From positions 124,001 through 188,000 of the forward strand of contig CAWKBS010000011.1 in the NCBI GenBank assembly GCA_963847985.1: a DNA stretch of 64,000 bases, read 5' to 3'. A program made the translations under genes and the position numbers. This DNA comes from JAIBJN01 sp963847985 (GTDB lineage Bacteria > Actinomycetota > Thermoleophilia > Gaiellales > Gaiellaceae). Positions 7,000 through 15,196 of the stretch are shown here, piece after piece; the stretch's first letter is position 1; every line of letters begins with the position of its first letter. Under the pieces are notes generated by a model that was given only the letters and a program-made list of their open reading frames with translations, was not told the origin of the DNA and ran no database searches.

Positions 7000-8889
7000 C
7001 TAGACCTCGGCGGGCAGCTCGCGGGGCGCTTCCGCCTCCGCGAGCTGCTCGCGGACGAGCGAGTCGTAGTAGACATAGGTCGTGGCGATGCCCACGAACG
7101 GCATGGCCACGGCGTACACGAGCCCGGCGATCACGTTGACGAGCGCGAACGGCGCGTCGACGAGGAGGATCAGCAGCGCCCCGATCAGCGGCCCCGCCAC
7201 GATCGCCAGCGCCGCGGTGACGACGACAAGCGTGCCCACCTTCAGCCACTGCAGGCGGACGAGACGCCCGCTCCGCTGCAGCGCGCCCAGCCCGGACTGC
7301 TCCTCGAGCTCCACGGCCGGTACGAGGAGCGCCCAGCGGACGACGAGCCAGATCGCAATCGGCAGGAGGAAGATCGAGATGCTGAACACCGTGACGACCC
7401 CGACGGCGACCGCAAGAGCCCTGAGCAGCGCCCGGACGCTGTCGAACGCCAGGCGGTAGACGGCGCGGACGCCGACCTCGCTACCGGCGTCGATCCGGGC
7501 GATCGCCCGGGCACAGGCCGCCTGCACGAGGGCGAGGGCGAGGAGCGTCAGCACCGTCCCGATCCAGACCCCGAGGCCCACGCGGAAGCCGCCGCCCTCG
7601 CCGCTCGGATCGATGCCGACGAGCGACGTCGCCGAGAACAGCAGGTACTGGAGCCCGGTGATCACGAGCGAGACCGGGATCACCACCAGCCCGATGCCGA
7701 GGAAGAGCCACGGTCGCTTGATGTAGAGACGCCACGACGCCGTGAAGGTCTGCCCCCAGGTGCGGCGGCGGCCGACGCGCAGCGGCGTCGACGGCCGCCA
7801 GGTGGTCCGCGTGAGCAGGTAGACGACCAGCCCGACGAGGAGGACGAGGACGAAGGCGACGCGCGCTCCGTTGTCGACGGCGCGGAGCACGAAGTTCGAT
7901 CCGGCCCCAACGGCGCGGCAGAAGAAGTCGGTCGCACCCGTCCCGAGAGAGCCGCCGGCGGGCACCGCGTAGCTGACGTCGCGCCAGTCCTCCGCCCACG
8001 TCATAGGCTCCGTCCACTGCGTCTTCAGGTTCGGCCCGGTCGGGCCGTTGTAGAAGGCCTGCTGGCGCTCGCCCCAGCGGCCCTCGAAGGCGATCCAGGG
8101 GAAGGCCGCCTGCGCAGCTTCCGACCTCGCTCGGGGATCGTGAGCGCCGCCGGCCGCAAGGCCGTCGTGCGGCCCGGTCGTGTCGTCGCAGCCGACGCCC
8201 TGCTCGGCCGAGCGACCGAGGAAGAGACCGTCCGAGAAGAAGTTCGCGTGCGAGCCGGCCGCCGGGTACACGACCGGGTGCGTGCCGTCGGCGACTTCGA
8301 GCTTCTCGTCCCCCCACTCCGCCCGCTCGGCGCCCTCGTGCTGGCTGTAGCCGACCTCGAGCGGCTCGACCTCGAGCGCCTCCTCTGCGCTGCCGGCCGG
8401 GAAGACGAGCTGGATCATCTCCCAGTCGCCCTCGTGCAGGTTGTTCCAGTCGTTGAAGGGGTAGTAGAGCCAGTACTGGAGCGCGAGCCGGTCGGGGTAC
8501 GCAGCCTCCTGGACGACGTGGGCGTAGACCGTCGGCTCGGAGCCCTCAGTGATCCGGCGCGCCCACAGCTCGTACGTGCAGCCTGGGTTGAGGGCGTCGC
8601 CGGGGAAGTCGAGGTTGTACTCGAAGAGGCCGCGGCCGAGATCGTCGGCCGACGGGGCGATCTCGACGAGGTCGTTGCTGCGCCACGGGCCGCGGAGCGA
8701 GACGGTCTCCTCGTCGAAGATCGCCTCGACGTCGATCGGCTCGTACGGCTCGCCGGGCCCGCACTCCTCGGGCTGCTCGACGAGGCGGACGACGGGGGCG
8801 TAGCGCTCGGCGAGCTCCTCCTCCGCCTGGGCGCGCGCGACGCCCGCGAGCGCGAGCGCGAGAAAACAGACGAGGGCGAAGGCTCGCAT
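7000..8889 (-). CDS. Secreted Vps62-like domain fused to a multi-pass membrane domain
   Basis: A 629-residue protein. It starts with a signal peptide (MRAFALVCFLALALAG), followed by about 320 extracellular residues that resemble the Vps62 domain: LQYWLYYPFNDWNN, HEGDWEMIQLVF, and YPAAGSHANFF with its conserved His and Asp. A transmembrane helix near residue 345 leads to a second half with about six helices resembling the membrane domain seen with glycerophosphodiester phosphodiesterases. I start at ATG 8889 because the upstream in-frame extension is low-complexity and would hide the signal peptide. It is separated from the upstream lipoprotein gene by 95 bases holding an inverted repeat. Function unknown. 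Confidence 0.7.
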   Translation of the reverse strand: MRAFALVCFLALALAGVARAQAEEELAERYAPVVRLVEQPEECGPGEPYEPIDVEAIFDEETVSLRGPWRSNDLVEIAPSADDLGRGLFEYNLDFPGDALNPGCTYELWARRITEGSEPTVYAHVVQEAAYPDRLALQYWLYYPFNDWNNLHEGDWEMIQLVFPAGSAEEALEVEPLEVGYSQHEGAERAEWGDEKLEVADGTHPVVYPAAGSHANFFSDGLFLGRSAEQGVGCDDTTGPHDGLAAGGAHDPRARSEAAQAAFPWIAFEGRWGERQQAFYNGPTGPNLKTQWTEPMTWAEDWRDVSYAVPAGGSLGTGATDFFCRAVGAGSNFVLRAVDNGARVAFVLVLLVGLVVYLLTRTTWRPSTPLRVGRRRTWGQTFTASWRLYIKRPWLFLGIGLVVIPVSLVITGLQYLLFSATSLVGIDPSGEGGGFRVGLGVWIGTVLTLLALALVQAACARAIARIDAGSEVGVRAVYRLAFDSVRALLRALAVAVGVVTVFSISIFLLPIAIWLVVRWALLVPAVELEEQSGLGALQRSGRLVRLQWLKVGTLVVVTAALAIVAGPLIGALLILLVDAPFALVNVIAGLVYAVAMPFVGIATTYVYYDSLVREQLAEAEAPRELPAEV

Positions 8890-8903
8890 TCCCCCGGGAC
8901 TAT

Positions 8904-8936
8904 GCACGCCGAGGCGGGCGACACACCTCGGCGTGC
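8904..8936. repeat. 11-bp perfect inverted repeat in front of the Vps62-like gene
   Basis: GCACGCCGAGG and its exact complement CCTCGGCGTGC, separated by 11 bases, lie 15 bases upstream of the ATG of the minus-strand gene ending at 8889. The size fits an operator for a dimeric regulator, or an RNA hairpin that could occlude the start. There is no T-run for intrinsic termination of the upstream META gene. Confidence 0.55.
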
Positions 8937-8984
8937 GCCACTGGTGCACCGTGCTGCTCGTTCCAGTGTTCTGGTCGTTCTGAG

Positions 8985-9404
8985 CTAGCCGGTCGAGAAG
9001 CGGAGCGTTTCCTCGCCGCCGCTCGACAGGACGAGCTCGCCGTCCTCGACCGCCCACGAGTCGGCCGCTTCGAGCGCCGGCAGATAGGCGGTCTCGGCCG
9101 CCATCTTGGGCTCCTCGCACGCCATCAGCGTCCCGGCCAGCGGGCCGATGGAGATCGAGTCGCCGTCGAGCTCGTAGCCGCCCATGAAGTTGTTGCAGCC
9201 GCCGAAGCCCGATGCGTTCCCCTCCTCCAGGGTGAGCGTCGGCACCGCGTCATCGGGCGCGTCCACGCCGCCCACGAGCGTCCACGCGGTCCCCTCGAGC
9301 GGCGGGCCTTCGGCTGCGTCGTCGTCGTCATCGCCGCCGCAGCCCGCCACCGCGATCGACGCGGCGAGGGCGAGCAGCAGCCCGATGCAAGCGAGCCTCC
9401 CCAT
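8985..9404 (-). CDS. META-domain lipoprotein
   Basis: A 139-residue lipoprotein. The signal peptide ends in the lipobox IAVAGC, followed by an acidic GGDDDDDAAEG linker. The rest is a META domain (HslJ-like): LEGTAWTLVGGV, GFGGCNNFMGGYELDGD, and MACEEPKMAAETAYLPALE, followed by LVLSSGGEETLRF. META proteins are linked to heat-shock and antibiotic-stress responses or act as scaffold domains. The start ATG 9404 directly precedes the signal sequence. It is in the same orientation as the DUF459/MBOAT pair, with a 14-base gap, so it may be co-transcribed. Confidence 0.85.
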   Translation of the reverse strand: MGRLACIGLLLALAASIAVAGCGGDDDDDAAEGPPLEGTAWTLVGGVDAPDDAVPTLTLEEGNASGFGGCNNFMGGYELDGDSISIGPLAGTLMACEEPKMAAETAYLPALEAADSWAVEDGELVLSSGGEETLRFSTG

Positions 9405-9418
9405 TGCGCGCGCGGAGT

Positions 9419-10552
9419 CTATTGGTTCCGCCAGCTCCAGAGGTCGTACACGCGGCGCAGCTCGCGCACGACCTGGCGCGCGACGATGTCGCCACCCGCG
9501 CGCTCGAGGTGCACGCCGTCGTCGGCGCGCACCTTCTCGAGCAGGCCGTCCTTCGCGGGGAGGTACGGCGCGTAGGCCCCGTCGTCGGCGAGCAGCCCGT
9601 ACACGTCCACGTATGCCGCCTGGCCCGGCCGCCGCTCCACCTCCGCCCGGGCGGCCCGGTTGAGGACCCGCCAGCGACGCGACTGGGCGGCGTCCTTCGT
9701 GATCGGGAGCCCCAGCCAGACGACGAAGGCGCCCGCCTGGTTGGCGGTGTCCATGAGGCCGCCGACACGGCGACGGTACTCCTTCGTCCACTTCGGGCCG
9801 CCGAAGCCGTCCAGCGACATGCCGTCCCGAAGGCCGGTCATCGAGCCCGAGTCGTCGTTGGCGCCGAAGGCGAAGACGACCGTGTCGATCTCCTTCGACT
9901 TGACCTGCTCGTCGACGTGGCGAAACCAGTTGAAGACGTCCGGGCGGGCGAGGCCCGTCGCCACCCGACCGTCCACGTCGCCGACGCGCTCCACCGCGTC
10001 GTTCCCCCCGAGCGCGCGGTAGACCGCGTAGCCGGGCGTGATCACGAGCGAGTCGCCCGCGACCCAGAGGCGCATCGGATCGTCCGGCGTGAAGACTGCC
10101 TTCTGCGGCTTCGGCTCCTCGGGAGCCGAGACGGGCGGAGGCTCCTCCCCGACCGGAGTCGTCGGCGTCCCGGTCCCCGTGCCGGGCCCGGCGACCGGCG
10201 GCGCCTCCGTGGCCGGTGCGGGCGGCGGCAGGACGATCTCCGTGTCGATCGAGGCGTGCTCGCGGCCGATGGCGCTCTCGACCCAGGCCCGCGGCCGGTC
10301 GAGCCGCAGCGCCATGCTCACTTCGCGGAGCGGGCCGGCGAACGCGAGCGCGACCTCGCGCTGCGTCCCCTCGGGCTGGTTGTAGACCGACTTGTAGACG
10401 CTCTGCGCGTTCAGGAGCGCGGCCAGGAAAAGCGCGAGCGCGGTCACGCCCAGGGCGCGGCCGGCCGACGCGAGCCTGCGGCCGTCCTCGACAGGCGGGC
10501 CCGGGGGCGGATGCCGCACGGGCTGCGCGCGCTCTTGGGTCTCCGTCGCCAT
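9419..10552 (-). CDS. DUF459 SGNH-hydrolase-fold membrane protein, partner of MBOAT
   Basis: A 377-residue protein: a short cytoplasmic N-tail, one transmembrane helix (near residues 35-50), a Pro-rich linker, then an SGNH-type esterase domain. The catalytic blocks are visible: AGDSLVI (block I Ser), FGANDDSGS (block III Asn) and ADDGVHLERAG (block V Asp-x-x-His). Its ATG overlaps the MBOAT stop by one base (TGATG). Such pairs move acyl, usually acetyl, groups onto extracellular polysaccharide, the MBOAT carrying the group across and the SGNH protein transferring it; that role is inferred from family and context. Confidence 0.82.
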   Translation of the reverse strand: MATETQERAQPVRHPPPGPPVEDGRRLASAGRALGVTALALFLAALLNAQSVYKSVYNQPEGTQREVALAFAGPLREVSMALRLDRPRAWVESAIGREHASIDTEIVLPPPAPATEAPPVAGPGTGTGTPTTPVGEEPPPVSAPEEPKPQKAVFTPDDPMRLWVAGDSLVITPGYAVYRALGGNDAVERVGDVDGRVATGLARPDVFNWFRHVDEQVKSKEIDTVVFAFGANDDSGSMTGLRDGMSLDGFGGPKWTKEYRRRVGGLMDTANQAGAFVVWLGLPITKDAAQSRRWRVLNRAARAEVERRPGQAAYVDVYGLLADDGAYAPYLPAKDGLLEKVRADDGVHLERAGGDIVARQVVRELRRVYDLWSWRNQ

Positions 10553-11976
10553 CAGAACTGGAAGTAGATGAAGGGTGCCACGTCCTGTGGGCCGAGAGCC
10601 TGGGTCACCATCAGGACCACCGCGAGCACCGCCGCCTGGGCCACGAGGTTCAGCCGCGAGAAGGCGGCGACGATCGTCCGCGGCACCCGCGGCGGCAGGT
10701 ACTGCGAGCCGATGCCGACGGCGATGGCCAACAGGACGGGGCCCGTGACGAGCGGCGAAGCCTCGCCCCAGCGCGTGAGGAGGCCCGTGATCATCTGCCA
10801 GGCGACCTCGAAGGTATCGGAGCGGAAGAAGATCCACGCGAAGCAGACGACGTGGAACGTCGCGAGCCGGCGCCAGTAGAGGCCGAGCCGGGTCAGGCTC
10901 TCTTCGGGCGTGGTCCCGCGGCGCTCACGCCAGAACCGCTCGACGCACAGGCCCACGCCGTGGATGAGCCCCCAGGCGACGAACGTCCACCCCGCCCCGT
11001 GCCAGAGGCCGCCCAGGAGCATGGTGAGCAGGAGGTTCCTGTACGTGATCGCCGCCCCGCGACGGCTCCCTCCCAGCGGGATGTAGAGGTAGTCGCGGAG
11101 CCAGCGCGACAGCGTCATGTGCCAGCGGCGCCAGAAGTCCTGGAGCGACGTCGCCGCGTAGGGCGAGTCGAAGTTCTGCGGGAAGTTGAACCCGAGCAGG
11201 AGCGCGATGCCGATGGCGATGTCCGTGTAGCCGGCGAAGTCGGCGTAGATCTGGACTGCGTAGGCGTAGACGGCGATCAGGATCTCGAGCGACGAGTGCT
11301 GGCTCGGGTCGGCAAAGACCTCGTCGACGATGTTGGAGGCCAGGTAGCTCGAGATCACCACCTTCTTGAAGAGCCCGGCGGCGATCAGGTAGAAGGCGCG
11401 GCTCGTGTCCACCCGGCGCGCCGAGCGCGGAGTGTCGAACTGGGGGATCAGCTCGTTCGGGCGCACGATGGGCCCGGCCACCAGGTGCGGGAAGAACGAC
11501 AGGTAGACGGCGAACTTCTCGAGCGTGGTCGGCTCCGTGTCGCCGCGGTAGACGTCGACCACGTAGCTGATCGCCATGAACGTGTAGAAGGAGATCCCCA
11601 CCGGGAGGACGACCGTGCGGACGTCCAGCGGGATGTCGAGCCCGACCAGCGTCGCCAGGTTCTGCGTCGAGCTGACGAAGAAGTCGTAGTACTTGAAGTA
11701 GCCGAGCACGGCGAGGTTCCCGCCGATCGCGAGCCAGAGCAGGTACTTCCGCCGGGAGGCTGCGCCGGCCGCCCCGTGGATGCGGAGCGCCATGAGCTGG
11801 TTCCAGAGGATCGAGCCCGCGAGCAGGAAGACGAACCGCCAGTCCCACCAGGCGTAGAAGACGAAGCTCGCGCCGATGATGAACGGCCGCCAGCGGTGCA
11901 CCCAGGGCATGAGCAGCCACGAGAGCGGCAGCACGATCATGATGAAGATCGCGAAGGTGGCGGTCGGAAAGAGCAC
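10552..11976 (-). CDS. MBOAT-family O-acyltransferase (AlgI-like)
   Basis: A 474-residue polytopic membrane protein with the MBOAT signature: GYFKYYDFF, ISFYTFMAISYVVDVYRG, FFPHLVAGPI, the conserved LQDFWRRWHMTLSRWLRDY block and the catalytic histidine in LLGGLWHGAGWTF. It transfers acyl groups across the membrane, typically for acetylation of alginate-like or cell-wall polysaccharide. It is the first gene of an operon with DUF459, and possibly the META lipoprotein. It is divergent from the SGNH hydrolase at 12139; the 162-base gap holds no other gene. Confidence 0.92.
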   Translation of the reverse strand: MLFPTATFAIFIMIVLPLSWLLMPWVHRWRPFIIGASFVFYAWWDWRFVFLLAGSILWNQLMALRIHGAAGAASRRKYLLWLAIGGNLAVLGYFKYYDFFVSSTQNLATLVGLDIPLDVRTVVLPVGISFYTFMAISYVVDVYRGDTEPTTLEKFAVYLSFFPHLVAGPIVRPNELIPQFDTPRSARRVDTSRAFYLIAAGLFKKVVISSYLASNIVDEVFADPSQHSSLEILIAVYAYAVQIYADFAGYTDIAIGIALLLGFNFPQNFDSPYAATSLQDFWRRWHMTLSRWLRDYLYIPLGGSRRGAAITYRNLLLTMLLGGLWHGAGWTFVAWGLIHGVGLCVERFWRERRGTTPEESLTRLGLYWRRLATFHVVCFAWIFFRSDTFEVAWQMITGLLTRWGEASPLVTGPVLLAIAVGIGSQYLPPRVPRTIVAAFSRLNLVAQAAVLAVVLMVTQALGPQDVAPFIYFQF

Positions 11977-12125
11977 GGCTGGTGCCTCGCGCCCGGCTAG
12001 ACCGCGTTCACCGGGGCGTCGGGCACGGGCTGGCTGAGTCGGCGCGGGTCATCATCGAGCCGGCGGGCAAGGGTATCGCCTCCGGGCACGGGAGCGACAG
12101 TGCCGGCGGCCGCGAGGCGCCGGGC

Positions 12126-12131
12126 TATGCT
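12126..12131 (+). promoter_or_regulatory. Candidate -10 box (TATGCT) for the SGNH gene
   Basis: TATGCT lies 7 bases before the ATG at 12139, the usual distance for a leaderless transcript. It argues for that ATG rather than the one at 12127, which lies inside the box. Confidence 0.4.
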
Positions 12132-12138
12132 TGTTGGT

Positions 12139-13023
12139 ATGCGCCGGGCTTCAGGGGTCGGAAGACGCGGCACGGTCCTCCTCGCGGTGGTCGTCGCGGC
12201 CCTGGCCGCGCTCGGTCCGGCCGCTGCGCCCGCCGCCGCGGCCAAGGTGACGTTCATCGGAGACTCGAAGGCGGCGGCCATCGAGATGAGTCCGGCAGCG
12301 CAGCGCCTCCTGGCACGCGGCCACACCATGCGCCGCGATCTCAAGGTCTGCCGGCGCCTCGTCCGCCCGAGCTGCTCCTACCGGGGCGTGACGCCGCTGA
12401 CGGCACTGCAGGCGATCCGGAGATACGGGCGCACCCTCGGCAACGTGCTCGTCATCGACGTGGGCTACAACGACTCGTCCACCACCTACCGACAGCAGCT
12501 CGGCCAGGTCGTGAGAGCGGCGAAGAACCGCGGCGTCAAGGGCATCGTCTGGGTGAACCTCCGGGTCGTGCCCGAGCACCCCGACTACCGGCAGATCAAC
12601 ACGATCATCGGCGAGGAGGCGGGGCGGCGTCCGATCCTCTACGTCGCCAACTGGAACGGACACGCGCGCACCAAGCCCGCCTCGTGGTTCGGTCGCGACG
12701 GCATCCACCTCACGAGCACCGGGGCGATGGGCCTCGTCCGCTTCGTCCGCCGGCACATCGCGCTCGCGGCGCAGGGCCCGCGCACCCTCGCGGCGCGGCC
12801 TGCCCCCGCCCCCGACCCGGTCGTCACGCCGGTAGGTGCCCCGGCGACCACCCAGGAGGACGAGGACGCCGTCCTGACCGCGGGCAGCCCACCGGTCGGG
12901 CCCAACCTCGGCGGCCCGGACGGCGGCTCCACCGGGATGAGCGGGTTTCTCCCCTTCGCCGGCGGCGCCGCGCTGATGCTCTTCCTCGTTGTCGTAACGG
13001 TCAAGCGGCGCGGCGCCTCCTAG
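12139..13023 (+). CDS. Exported SGNH-hydrolase-like protein with LPFAG C-terminal anchor
   Basis: A 294-residue protein. A signal peptide (GTVLLAVVVAALAALGPAAA) is followed by an SGNH-like core: TFIGDSKAAAIEM (block I GDS), DVGYNDSS and FGRDGIHLTSTGA (block V Asp-x-x-His). The tail is Pro/Gly-rich and ends in LPFAGG, a hydrophobic helix and KRRGAS, arranged like a sortase signal but with Ala for Thr. The start is ATG 12139, 7 bases behind a -10 box. It faces the MBOAT/DUF459 operon, so it may remove or transfer acyl groups on the same polysaccharide (inference). Cys pairs in the core may form disulfides. Confidence 0.75.
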   Translation: MRRASGVGRRGTVLLAVVVAALAALGPAAAPAAAAKVTFIGDSKAAAIEMSPAAQRLLARGHTMRRDLKVCRRLVRPSCSYRGVTPLTALQAIRRYGRTLGNVLVIDVGYNDSSTTYRQQLGQVVRAAKNRGVKGIVWVNLRVVPEHPDYRQINTIIGEEAGRRPILYVANWNGHARTKPASWFGRDGIHLTSTGAMGLVRFVRRHIALAAQGPRTLAARPAPAPDPVVTPVGAPATTQEDEDAVLTAGSPPVGPNLGGPDGGSTGMSGFLPFAGGAALMLFLVVVTVKRRGAS

Positions 13024-13026
13024 GCG

Positions 13027-13731
13027 CTACCTCGCCGGCCGGTCCTCCAGGACCTCGGCGATCGGCGCGCTCGGCGTTGCGGCGAGGCCGGTGCGCACGT
13101 ACTTGTGAATCGCGACTGCGATCACCGCGCCCAACGGCGGCGCGATCAGGTAGATCCAGATCCCCGTCCATTGCCAGCCCACGACGTCGGGGCCGAAGCT
13201 TCGAGCGGGGTTGACCGAGGCGCCGCTGAACGGAATCGCCGCGAGGTGCACCATGACGAGCGTGAGCGGAATCGCCATCAGCGCCGTGGCGCCGAACTTG
13301 TCGCTGATGCTCGCCTGGAGGATCACCAGGACGAAGATGGCGGTGAAGATCACCTCGAGGAAGAAAGCCGTTCCGTTCCCCTCGATGCCGGGGACGGTCG
13401 CGGTCTCCTTGACGGCCTCCCTGCTGGACGCGACCAGGACAGCCAGCGACGCGAGGATGCCGCCGGCGAACTGGACGATCCAATAGCGGACGAGGTCGAA
13501 GCTCGATAGCCGCCCGTCCAGGAACATGGCGAGCGAGACCGCAGGGTTGTAGTGCCCGCCGGAGACCTCGCCGAACGCGTACAGGCCGGCCAGGAGCGCG
13601 AGCCCGAACGCAAACGCGATCGCCACCAGGCCGAACTCGGACCCGGTCGAGGCGAGGATGGCGACGGTCCCGCCGAAGACCAGAACGAAGGTGCCGAGCA
13701 GCTCCGCTACGTATTTCTGCCAGGTGTCCAT
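13027..13731 (-). CDS. MIP-family aquaporin / glycerol channel
   Basis: A 234-residue six-helix channel. Both half-helix motifs are present: GHYNPAVSLA in loop B and SVNPARSFGPD in loop E, the latter followed by Asp, a residue often seen in aquaglyceroporins but here in AQP-length context. The selectivity cannot be settled without the aromatic/Arg filter alignment. Start ATG 13731, preceded on the minus strand by CTGGAGGTTCG (GGAGG ribosome binding site), drops an Arg-rich upstream extension. The stop is 3 bases from the converging SGNH stop. Confidence 0.9.
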   Translation of the reverse strand: MDTWQKYVAELLGTFVLVFGGTVAILASTGSEFGLVAIAFAFGLALLAGLYAFGEVSGGHYNPAVSLAMFLDGRLSSFDLVRYWIVQFAGGILASLAVLVASSREAVKETATVPGIEGNGTAFFLEVIFTAIFVLVILQASISDKFGATALMAIPLTLVMVHLAAIPFSGASVNPARSFGPDVVGWQWTGIWIYLIAPPLGAVIAVAIHKYVRTGLAATPSAPIAEVLEDRPAR

Positions 13732-13805
13732 GCGAACCTCCAGGGACGAGACATTGGCGTGACCGCCGGAAGGATCGAATCTTGACGACGCCGCCGGACG
13801 CCGGA

Positions 13806-14216
13806 TCAGCGGGTCGCGGCCGAGCGGCCGCGAAACGTCGCCACGAGCTCTCCGCCCGCCCGCGAGACGTCCACGTCGTAGACGCCCGTGCGCCCCTGGA
13901 GCGAGCGCTCCCGTGCCTCCGCGACGAGCTCGTCGCCCTCCCTGACCGGCGCGAGGAACTCGATCGCGCACCCGGCGGCGACGGTTAGGACGTCGCGCGA
14001 GTTGCAGGCGAAGGCAAACGCGGAGTCGGCGAGCGCGAAGACGAGCCCGCCGTGGCAGGTCCCGTGGCCGTTCACCATGTCCGCCCGAACGGTCATGCGG
14101 AGCCGCGCATAGCCGGGCCGCACCTCCTCGAGCACCATGCCCAGCGCCTGCGAGGCCCGGTCGCGAGCGAACATCGCCGCGCCCACGGCTGCGGCAGCTT
14201 CGTCAGGCGTCCCCAT
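13806..14216 (-). CDS. paaI: PaaI-type hotdog thioesterase
   Basis: A 136-residue hotdog-fold thioesterase. The active-site pattern is clear: GHGTCHGGLVFALADSAFAF, with the catalytic Asp in ADSAFAFACNS, as in hydroxyphenylacetyl-CoA thioesterase PaaI. It hydrolyses aromatic or other acyl-CoA thioesters in the cytoplasm as a tetramer. No other phenylacetate (paa) genes are in the window, so its natural substrate is open. ATG 14216 gives the usual family length. The upstream nitroreductase is on the same strand with an 11-base gap, so they probably form an operon. Confidence 0.85.
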   Translation of the reverse strand: MGTPDEAAAAVGAAMFARDRASQALGMVLEEVRPGYARLRMTVRADMVNGHGTCHGGLVFALADSAFAFACNSRDVLTVAAGCAIEFLAPVREGDELVAEARERSLQGRTGVYDVDVSRAGGELVATFRGRSAATR

Positions 14217-14227
14217 GCGTGCAGACG

Positions 14228-14740
14228 CTAGATGCGCTCGACGAGCTCGTCCAGCGGCCTGCGGTTCGCCCGGGCGCTCCACTCCTCCGGCGAGCGGGCG
14301 GCAGGGTCGCGCGGCCTGGCCGGGTAGCCGAAGGAGAGGACGATGGCGGCGCGCTCGCCCTCCGCGAGCCCGAGCAGCTCGCCCACCGCGTCGGCGTCGG
14401 TCATCCCGTTGGGGCAGGAGCCGACGCCGTCGTCCCAGGCGGCCAGGAGCATGCTCTGGGCGCAGCGGCCGGCGTCGAGCGACACCGGGCCCTTCCCGCT
14501 CACCACGATCGCCACCACGAGCTGCGCCCCGCGGATGTTCCCGGGCGCGTAGACGAGCTCGGCCAGGGCCTCCCGCCTCTCGGCCGACTCCACGACGAGG
14601 AAGCGCCACGGCTGGCGGTTCTTCGCGCTCCCCGAAAGGCGGCCGGCGTCGAGGATCCGCCGCTCGACCTCCGGCGGGATCGGCGTCGGCGCGTAGTCGC
14701 GAACCTCGCGGCGCGATGCGAGCGCGAGCCAGAGCTCCAT
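14228..14740 (-). CDS. Nitroreductase family protein
   Basis: A 170-residue FMN-dependent nitroreductase-fold protein. It has the family N-terminus ALASRREVRDYAPTPIPPE (SRRSxRxY-like, FMN phosphate contact), AGRLSGSAKNRQPWRFLVV (S..N.QPW) and QSMLLAAWDDGVGSCP. It reduces nitroaromatics, quinones or flavin-type substrates with NAD(P)H; the actual substrate is unknown. It lies between PaaI and a small membrane protein, all on the minus strand with 11-base gaps, suggesting a three-gene operon driven from the shared promoter at 15181-15190. Confidence 0.87.
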   Translation of the reverse strand: MELWLALASRREVRDYAPTPIPPEVERRILDAGRLSGSAKNRQPWRFLVVESAERREALAELVYAPGNIRGAQLVVAIVVSGKGPVSLDAGRCAQSMLLAAWDDGVGSCPNGMTDADAVGELLGLAEGERAAIVLSFGYPARPRDPAARSPEEWSARANRRPLDELVERI

Positions 14741-14751
14741 CGAAGCGGAGT

Positions 14752-15174
14752 CTAGTGGCGCCGCAGCAGCGACCCGAGGACGGCGCCGAAGAGCGCGTGC
14801 GCCGCTGTCTCGTAGAGGAAGACCCGGCCGTTCGTCAGGAGCGGCGGCCAGGCGCCGCTGCGGCGGTCCGGATGGAGCCTGTCGATCACGGCCATCCCGG
14901 GCCAGAGCGCGAGGTTCTCGGCCTTGGCCGCAGCGACGCCCTGCCACCAGCCGCGCCCGCCGACGGCGGAGAAGACCGCGCCGAAGACGGCGCCGTTCGC
15001 CACGTGCGCGGCCAGCCCGACTTCCCGCCAGCGCGGACCGTCCCGCGTGAGGAGGGCGCCGAGAACGCGGACGTCCGAGTACCCGGCAGGCGGACGAAAG
15101 GCACGCGCCAGCGCGGGCTCGGCGGCCGCCCAGGCGGCCGCGGCGGCGACTCCCGCGAGGGCTCCCCGGAGCAT
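14752..15174 (-). CDS. Small conserved membrane protein, function unknown
   Basis: A 140-residue protein with an Ala-rich N-terminal helix (RGALAGVAAAAAWAAAEP), a central AHVANGAVFGAVFSAVGG segment and a C-terminal YETAAHALFGAVLGSL helix, so about three membrane passes. I recognise no named family. ATG 15174 is set by the TACGCT box 6 bases upstream. It is the first gene of the minus-strand set with nitroreductase and PaaI, and is divergent from an MFS gene with only 22 bases between the two start codons. Confidence 0.7.
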   Translation of the reverse strand: MLRGALAGVAAAAAWAAAEPALARAFRPPAGYSDVRVLGALLTRDGPRWREVGLAAHVANGAVFGAVFSAVGGRGWWQGVAAAKAENLALWPGMAVIDRLHPDRRSGAWPPLLTNGRVFLYETAAHALFGAVLGSLLRRH

Positions 15175-15180
15175 GCCGTC

Positions 15181-15190
15181 AGCGTATCCT
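15181..15190. promoter_or_regulatory. Overlapping divergent -10 boxes (TACGCT minus / TATCCT plus)
   Basis: AGCGTATCCT contains TATCCT on the plus strand, 6 bases before GTG 15197, and TACGCT on the minus strand, 6 bases before ATG 15174. The two boxes share one TA step. Both genes would be leaderless. The same layout recurs at 41549-41558 and 51006-51012. Confidence 0.45.
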
Positions 15191-15196
15191 CCGCGG

